From: CAWDZK01 sp963807005
Lineage (GTDB): Bacteria; Actinomycetota; Actinomycetes; JACCUZ01
Direction of reading: 5' to 3'
Assembly: GCA_963807005.1 (NCBI GenBank)
Contig: CAWDZK010000006.1
Span: 558,001-622,000, forward strand
Length of the DNA stretch: 64,000 nucleotides
Shown here: positions 59,304-64,000 of the stretch, in pieces
Layout of the letters: the number at the start of each line of letters is the position of its first letter
Numbering within the stretch: the first letter of the stretch is position 1
The notes under the pieces: model-generated
Databases searched by the model: none
The model's input: only the letters and a program-made list of their open reading frames with translations
Told to the model about the DNA's origin: nothing
Program-made: the position numbers and the translations under genes

Positions 59304-60166
59304 GCCTGCCGACCGTCGGCGCCGTCGTGCTGAGCATGGGCACCCGGCCGGTGGACTTCCCGCGAGCGCTGGAGTCGCTGCTCGCGCAGCAGGGCGTCGA
59401 CCTCGATGTCGTCGTCGTCGGCAACGGCTGGGAACCGGTGGGTCTCCCGGCCGGCGTGCGTACGGTGCACCTGCCGGAGAACGTCGGCATCCCGGAGGGC
59501 CGCAACGTCGGGGCCGCCGAGGCCCGGGGCGAGGTGTTGTTCTTCTACGACGACGACGCCTACCTCCCCACCGACGACGTGCTGGCGCGGCTGTGCGACG
59601 TGCTCGCCCGGGACGAGACGATCGCCGTCGCCCAGCCACGCCCGCTGGACCCCGAGGGCAAGCCGTCGCCGAGGCGGTGGGTGCCGCGACCCGGCGGCCG
59701 GGACCCGCTGCGTGCGGGGGAGGTCGGCTGGTTCTGGGAGGGCACGTTCGTCATCCGGCGGGCCGCCTTCGAGCGGGTCGGCGGCTGGCCCGGGCACTTC
59801 TTCTACGGTCACGAGAGCATCGACCTGGTCTGGCGGCTGTACGACGCGGGGTACGTCGTCCGGTACGAGCCGGACGTGGTCATGAACCACCCGGCCACCT
59901 CACCCGCGCGGCACGACGTGTACTACCGCAACAACGCCCGCAACCGGGTCTGGGTCGCCCGGCGGAACCTTCCGTGGCCCCTGCTCGTGGTCTATCTCGC
60001 CGTCTGGACCGCGATCACCGTGCTGCGGGTCAGGTCACCCCGGCTGCTGGCCGTCTGGTTCTCGGGCTTCCGCGAGGGCTGGGGACCGGGGGCCGGTCCA
60101 CGGCGACCGATCCGCTGGCGGACCGTCTGGCGCCTCACCCGCGCCGGCCGACCGCCCGTCATCTGA
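59300..60166 (+). CDS. Family 2 glycosyltransferase
   Basis: 288 residues: GAVVLSMGTRPVDFPRALES, NVGIPEGRNVGAAEARGEVL, FFYDDDAYLP (metal DDD) and FYGHESIDLVWRLYDAGYVV (catalytic region), with a C-terminal membrane-associated helix (LLVVYLAVWTAITVL). The DDD motif indicates an inverting, metal-dependent enzyme adding a sugar to the wall polymer or its linkage unit. Its ATG overlaps the previous stop (ATGA). Confidence 0.9.
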   Translation: MSLPTVGAVVLSMGTRPVDFPRALESLLAQQGVDLDVVVVGNGWEPVGLPAGVRTVHLPENVGIPEGRNVGAAEARGEVLFFYDDDAYLPTDDVLARLCDVLARDETIAVAQPRPLDPEGKPSPRRWVPRPGGRDPLRAGEVGWFWEGTFVIRRAAFERVGGWPGHFFYGHESIDLVWRLYDAGYVVRYEPDVVMNHPATSPARHDVYYRNNARNRVWVARRNLPWPLLVVYLAVWTAITVLRVRSPRLLAVWFSGFREGWGPGAGPRRPIRWRTVWRLTRAGRPPVI

Positions 60167-60227
60167 GCAGGACCCGGGACCTAGAGTGGGACGCCGCCAC
60201 CGGCCCGCGGACGAGGGAGGAGAGCTC

Positions 60228-63035
60228 GTGGACGCCCCGGACGTGTCGGTGGTCGTCATCTGCTTCAACGACCGCGCGAACCTGCCCCGTGCCGTGCGCT
60301 CGGCCCTGGGCCAGACGCTGCGCAACCTCGAGGTGCTGGTCGTGGACGACGCCTCGACGGACGGCTCCGCCGACGTCGCCGACGAGCTGGCGCGCACCGA
60401 CGACCGGGTGACGGTGGTCCGGCTCCCCGAGAACAGCGGCGGCTGCAGCCGACCGCGCAACACCGGCATCGACCGGGCCCGCGGTCGCTACGTGATGTTC
60501 CTCGACAGCGACGACTACTACGAGCGGCACGCCTGCAAGAACCTGCTGCTCGCCGCCGAGCGGACCGGCGCGGAGGTCGCCGCCGGCCGGGTGGTCCGGG
60601 AGAACCTCACCCGCGGCCGGCGCACCGACTGGGCCAAGGACCTGTACTCCGGCCGCGCGTTCTACCGCGGCGTGCGCGACAACCCACACCTGTTCTTCGA
60701 CCCGCTCTCGACCAACAAGATCTACCGCCGGGACTTCCTGGACCGCCACCGGATCCGGTTCCCCGAGGGCGTGCACTACGAGGACTCGATGTTCTCCACC
60801 GAGGTCTACTGCCAGGCCGAGGGCATCGCGATCATCCCGAACGACGTCTACTACTGGCGCGTGGTCGAGGACGCCGAGGAGGCGTCGATCACCCAGCGCC
60901 GGCACGAGTTCGAGAACTTCCGCGACCGGATCGCCGTGCACCGGATGATGGACGAGTACCTGCGTGCGCACGGGGCCGGGGACCTCAAGCCGTTCAAGGA
61001 CTTCAAGTTCGTGCGGCACGACCTCAAGCTCTACCTCACCGACCTCGCCTACCGGGACGAGGACTACCAGCAGAAGTTCATCCGGTTGGCCGCCGAGTAC
61101 CTCGACACGGTCAGCGACAAGACGCTCGCGCTGGCCTACCCGCTGGAGCGGATCTGCGTCCACATGATTCGGCGGCTCGACATCGAGGAGACGCTGCGCA
61201 CCGTCGACTACCTGCGCTACGGCTTCAAGCTCTCCACCGACCTCGTGCAGCGCGACGGCCGGGTCTACTGGTCGGCGAAGTACCTCGACACGGCTGAGGA
61301 CCGGGCGGTCATGGACGTCACCGAGATGGGCTTCCACCGGCTGCCGTTCTCGCGGCTGAACTTCCACAACCAGGTGACCGCGGCCGCGGTCGAGGGCAGC
61401 CGGCTGGACATCGAGGGTGAGGTCGTCAACCAGCTCGGCCGGCTGGGCGCGGGGGAGGGTCTGCGGCTCGCCGTCTCCCTCCGCAACCGGGGCAGCGCCC
61501 GGCGGCGTACCCATCCGGTGACCGACTGGACCCTGGACGGGTCGCGGCTGCGCTACCGGACCGTGATCGACCTGTCCCGAGCACTCGGGCCGCTCGACCA
61601 GCGCGAGCCGCTGTGGGACCTCCGGCTCGAGATCACCAAGGACGGCGAGACCAGCATCACGACCTTCGCCGTCGACCCCACCCTGGTCACTGGCGCGCCG
61701 ATCCGGGTGCGTGCCCGGCTGGGCGGCGTCGGCGTCGGCTGGGTGCAGCCGTTCGTCACCAGCAAGCTCAACCTGTCGTTCCAGCAGGCCCCGGACAACG
61801 TCAGCTCGGTCGCAGCGGCGCGCTCGAGCCGGGCGGTCGGCCGGGCCCTGCACGGGGTCCGCTGGCGGTCGAGCCGGGCGGTCGGGAACAACACCGCGCT
61901 CAAGGCGCTCGCCTACAAGGTCCTGAGGCGACTGCCTGTGGTTCCCGGGCTGGTCGTCTTCGAGTCGCACATGGGTGGGCAGTACTCCGACAGCCCGCGC
62001 TACATCTACGAAGCGGCTGTCGAGGCAGGGCTGGACCGCCTCGGTCTCCGGCCCGTCTGGTCCTACGCCAGGCGACCGGACGGGTTCCCCACCGACTGCC
62101 GGCTGGTGCGGCGCGAGAGCTGGCGCTACGTCCACGACATGGCGCGCGCCGAGCTGTGGGTCGACAACCAGGGATTCCCACGTGCGTACACCCGACGGCC
62201 CGAGACGACCTACGTCCAGACCTGGCACGGCACGCCGCTGAAGCGGATGGGTTTCGACTCACCCGCGCTGGAGCGCGCCAGCGCCGCCACCCGCCGGACG
62301 CACAAGGCCATGATGAAGCGCTGGAGCGCCCTTCTGGTGCCCAGCGAGTACTTCGTCGAGACCTTCGTGCAGTCCTACGGGTACCAGGGCGCCCTCGTGC
62401 GGGCCGGGCTGCCGCGCAACGACCTGCTGGTGCGAGGGGTGGACCAGGAGTGGGTCGACGCCAAGAAGCGTGAGCTCGGGCTGCCCACCGACCGTCGCCT
62501 GGTGCTGTACTGCCCGACCTTCCGCGACCGGGCCCGACGGCTCGAGACGCCGTACGACCTGCCGATCGACCTGGAGCAGGCGCGCCGCCTGATCGGGGAC
62601 GACGTCCACCTGTTGCTCCGCACGCACTACCTGGACTCGTACAAGCTCTCGAACCGGTTCGCGCCGTTCGCTGCGGACGTCTCCAAGCACCACGACGTGA
62701 CCGAGCTGATGCTCATCGCCGACGTGCTGGTGACCGACTACTCCTCGGTGATGTTCGACTTCGCCAACACCGGCAAGCCGATGGTGTTCTACACCTACGA
62801 CTACGAGGACTACGTGCGGGACGAGCGCGGCACCTACCTCGATCTGACGGAGATCGCACCCGGACCGATGGTGGAGACGACCGAGACGCTCGTTGCCGCC
62901 CTGCGCAGCGTCGACGAGGATGTCGAGAAGTACAGGGAGCGGTACAGCGCGTTCCGGCAGCGCTTCTGCGAGTACGAGACCGGCCATGCCGCTGAGCACG
63001 TCGTCGAGCAGTTCTTCCAACGGGGCCGCGGGTGA
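60228..63035 (+). CDS. Bifunctional GT2 glycosyltransferase/TagF-type glycerophosphotransferase
   Basis: 935 residues. N-terminal GT2 domain: VSVVVICFNDRANLPRAVRS, VVDDASTDGSADVA, RNTGIDRARGRYVMFLDSDD, with a long middle region. C-terminal Glyphos_transf domain: VFESHMGGQYSDSPRYIYEA, TYVQTWHGTPLKRMGFD, LPRNDLLVRG, VLYCPTFRDRAR, LLLRTHYLDSY and VLVTDYSSVMFDFANTGKP. This fusion builds and decorates a polyol-phosphate chain. GGGAGGAGAG (60214-60223) precedes GTG 60228. A second TagF-type protein lies at 51761. Confidence 0.92.
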   Translation: MDAPDVSVVVICFNDRANLPRAVRSALGQTLRNLEVLVVDDASTDGSADVADELARTDDRVTVVRLPENSGGCSRPRNTGIDRARGRYVMFLDSDDYYERHACKNLLLAAERTGAEVAAGRVVRENLTRGRRTDWAKDLYSGRAFYRGVRDNPHLFFDPLSTNKIYRRDFLDRHRIRFPEGVHYEDSMFSTEVYCQAEGIAIIPNDVYYWRVVEDAEEASITQRRHEFENFRDRIAVHRMMDEYLRAHGAGDLKPFKDFKFVRHDLKLYLTDLAYRDEDYQQKFIRLAAEYLDTVSDKTLALAYPLERICVHMIRRLDIEETLRTVDYLRYGFKLSTDLVQRDGRVYWSAKYLDTAEDRAVMDVTEMGFHRLPFSRLNFHNQVTAAAVEGSRLDIEGEVVNQLGRLGAGEGLRLAVSLRNRGSARRRTHPVTDWTLDGSRLRYRTVIDLSRALGPLDQREPLWDLRLEITKDGETSITTFAVDPTLVTGAPIRVRARLGGVGVGWVQPFVTSKLNLSFQQAPDNVSSVAAARSSRAVGRALHGVRWRSSRAVGNNTALKALAYKVLRRLPVVPGLVVFESHMGGQYSDSPRYIYEAAVEAGLDRLGLRPVWSYARRPDGFPTDCRLVRRESWRYVHDMARAELWVDNQGFPRAYTRRPETTYVQTWHGTPLKRMGFDSPALERASAATRRTHKAMMKRWSALLVPSEYFVETFVQSYGYQGALVRAGLPRNDLLVRGVDQEWVDAKKRELGLPTDRRLVLYCPTFRDRARRLETPYDLPIDLEQARRLIGDDVHLLLRTHYLDSYKLSNRFAPFAADVSKHHDVTELMLIADVLVTDYSSVMFDFANTGKPMVFYTYDYEDYVRDERGTYLDLTEIAPGPMVETTETLVAALRSVDEDVEKYRERYSAFRQRFCEYETGHAAEHVVEQFFQRGRG

Positions 63036-64000
63036 GCCGTACCGACCGGCCGCGCGACATCTTCCTCGTGGCCAACAACATCGAGGAGCTCGGCGGCGTC
63101 CAGCGCGTCACGCACAACCTCGCCACGATGCTGCACGAGCGGGGCCACCGGGTGACCGTTGTCGGCATCCAGCACGCCACCGAGGCGCACGACTACGGTG
63201 ACCGGCCCTACCGCTGGCTGACGCTCAATGAGGAGAGGGAGCCGCCGCCGCCGAAGAAGGTGGCCGGCGCGCTCCGGCGGCTCGACCCGCGGGTCCGGGC
63301 TGCCCAGCGGGCGCACGACGAGGCTCGCCGCGCCGCGGTGGACCGGCTGTCCGCGGTGTTCGCCGGGGCCGAGGAGGGCGTGGTCGTCTGCATGCAGATC
63401 TGGTCGATGAACTGGGTCGGCCCGGCTGCGACCGACCACCTCCACGTCATCGGCATGAGCCACGAGTCGTTCGACGCGACCCTCGGCTCGACCCGCTGGG
63501 AGCGGGTGCAGCAGTGGTACCGCGACGTCGACCTGCTCCTGCTGCTCACCGAGCACGACGCGGCCCGGTTCGAGCTCGAGGGGTTCAACAACGTCGGGGT
63601 GATGCACAACTCGCTGTCGTTCTACCCGGAGAAGGGCAGCGACCTCACCGCGCCGGTCGTCGTGGCGGCCGGCCGGCTGGCGCCGGAGAAGGGCTACGAC
63701 CGGCTGGTCGAGGCCTTCGCCCGGGTCGCGGACCGGCACCCGGGCTGGCTGCTGCGCATCTACGGGACCGGACCCCTGCAGGCGGCGCTGCAGAAGCAGG
63801 TCGCCGCCTCCGGGCTGTCCGGCCGGGTCGAGCTGCCCGGGCTGGCCGACGACATCGAGCAGGCGCTGCTCGACTCGTCGGTCTTCGCCCTGTCCTCGAT
63901 CCACGAGGGGCTGCCGATGGCGCTCGCGGAGGGGATGGCCTGCGGCCTGGCCTGCGTCGCCTTCGACTGCGCCCCCGGCGTACGGGAGATGGTGACCGAC
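63032..64000 (+). CDS. Family 4 glycosyltransferase, 3' end outside the window
   Basis: 323 codons are visible and the frame is open to the window edge. GT-B fold: FLVANNIEELGGVQRVTHNL in the first domain, then GRLAPEKGYDRLVEAF, YGTGPLQAALQKQVAAS and ALSSIHEGLPMALAEGMACG (nucleotide-sugar EX7E). GTG 63032 overlaps the previous stop (GTGA). It should add a hexose in the same polymer pathway. The C-terminus is missing here only because the window ends. Confidence 0.9.
   Translation, partial: MSRTDRPRDIFLVANNIEELGGVQRVTHNLATMLHERGHRVTVVGIQHATEAHDYGDRPYRWLTLNEEREPPPPKKVAGALRRLDPRVRAAQRAHDEARRAAVDRLSAVFAGAEEGVVVCMQIWSMNWVGPAATDHLHVIGMSHESFDATLGSTRWERVQQWYRDVDLLLLLTEHDAARFELEGFNNVGVMHNSLSFYPEKGSDLTAPVVVAAGRLAPEKGYDRLVEAFARVADRHPGWLLRIYGTGPLQAALQKQVAASGLSGRVELPGLADDIEQALLDSSVFALSSIHEGLPMALAEGMACGLACVAFDCAPGVREMVTD

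Noticed and set aside
1..64000. tRNA, rRNA or riboswitch elements in the gaps
   Set aside because: All gaps were read; none shows a tRNA-like cloverleaf, rRNA sequence or a riboswitch core that I recognise. A covariance-model search would be the decisive test.

Overview
The window is chromosomal DNA from a very GC-rich actinobacterium. The gene content fits this: acyl-CoA carboxylase beta, an F420-type LLM oxidoreductase, two LytR-CpsA-Psr (LCP) wall ligases, a 13E12-type HNH gene with a mycobacterial-type LexA box, zf-HC2 anti-sigma factors, and frequent GTG starts with 4-base stop/start overlaps. The order histidine kinase, GtrA, purK, purE is the usual actinobacterial one. The genus cannot be settled from the sequence; a Nocardioides- or Frankia-like lineage is a guess. 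No rRNA, tRNA, CRISPR array, transposase or prophage was seen. No gene-free stretch exceeds 300 bases; the largest gaps are about 220-240 bases and hold inverted repeats.

Layout. 1-7.8 kb: a monooxygenase tail, acyl-CoA carboxylase beta, two duplicated small membrane genes with a duplicated upstream element, a zinc-ribbon membrane protein, a two-component pair and GtrA. 7.9-17 kb: two acyl-CoA dehydrogenases, purK-purE, DUF1697, an XRE regulator whose DUF2975 partner is a multiply frameshifted pseudogene, and a UDP-glucose dehydrogenase/CoA-binding/secreted glycosidase-like operon. 17-24 kb: a frameshifted MalT-type LuxR regulator, an orphan ECF-like sigma factor, folE and a GH63-like glucosidase. 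24.1-31.9 kb: a tight seven-gene operon (SDR, cyclase, GMC oxidoreductase, SMP-30 lactonase, HbpS-HbpS-cupin fusion, jelly-roll/SMP-30 fusion, peroxiredoxin-like protein). It reads as an oxidative sugar or polyol route that forms and opens lactones, with no transporter or regulator inside. 32-41.9 kb: VOC protein, SOS-controlled HNH protein, a CPA2 antiporter with a disulfide-oxidoreductase-like flavoprotein, EamA exporter, peroxiredoxin-like protein, GH15 glucoamylase/trehalase, and an ECF sigma factor with two consecutive zf-HC2 proteins.

41.8-64 kb is a cell-envelope region. Two LCP ligases flank a PqqD-domain/M50 membrane metalloprotease and a repeat protein whose N-terminus looks like a leader. 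This protease/repeat-protein pair is the best candidate in the window for an undescribed peptide-processing system. From 51 kb onward come a glycerophosphodiesterase and a TagF-like polymerase, and divergently a cytidylyltransferase, an sn-glycerol-1-phosphate-dehydrogenase-like enzyme, a TagGH-type ABC exporter, two CDP-alcohol phosphotransferases, glycosyltransferases and a GT2-TagF fusion. Together they look like a polyol-phosphate (teichoic-acid-like) polymer pathway that may start from sn-glycerol-1-phosphate.
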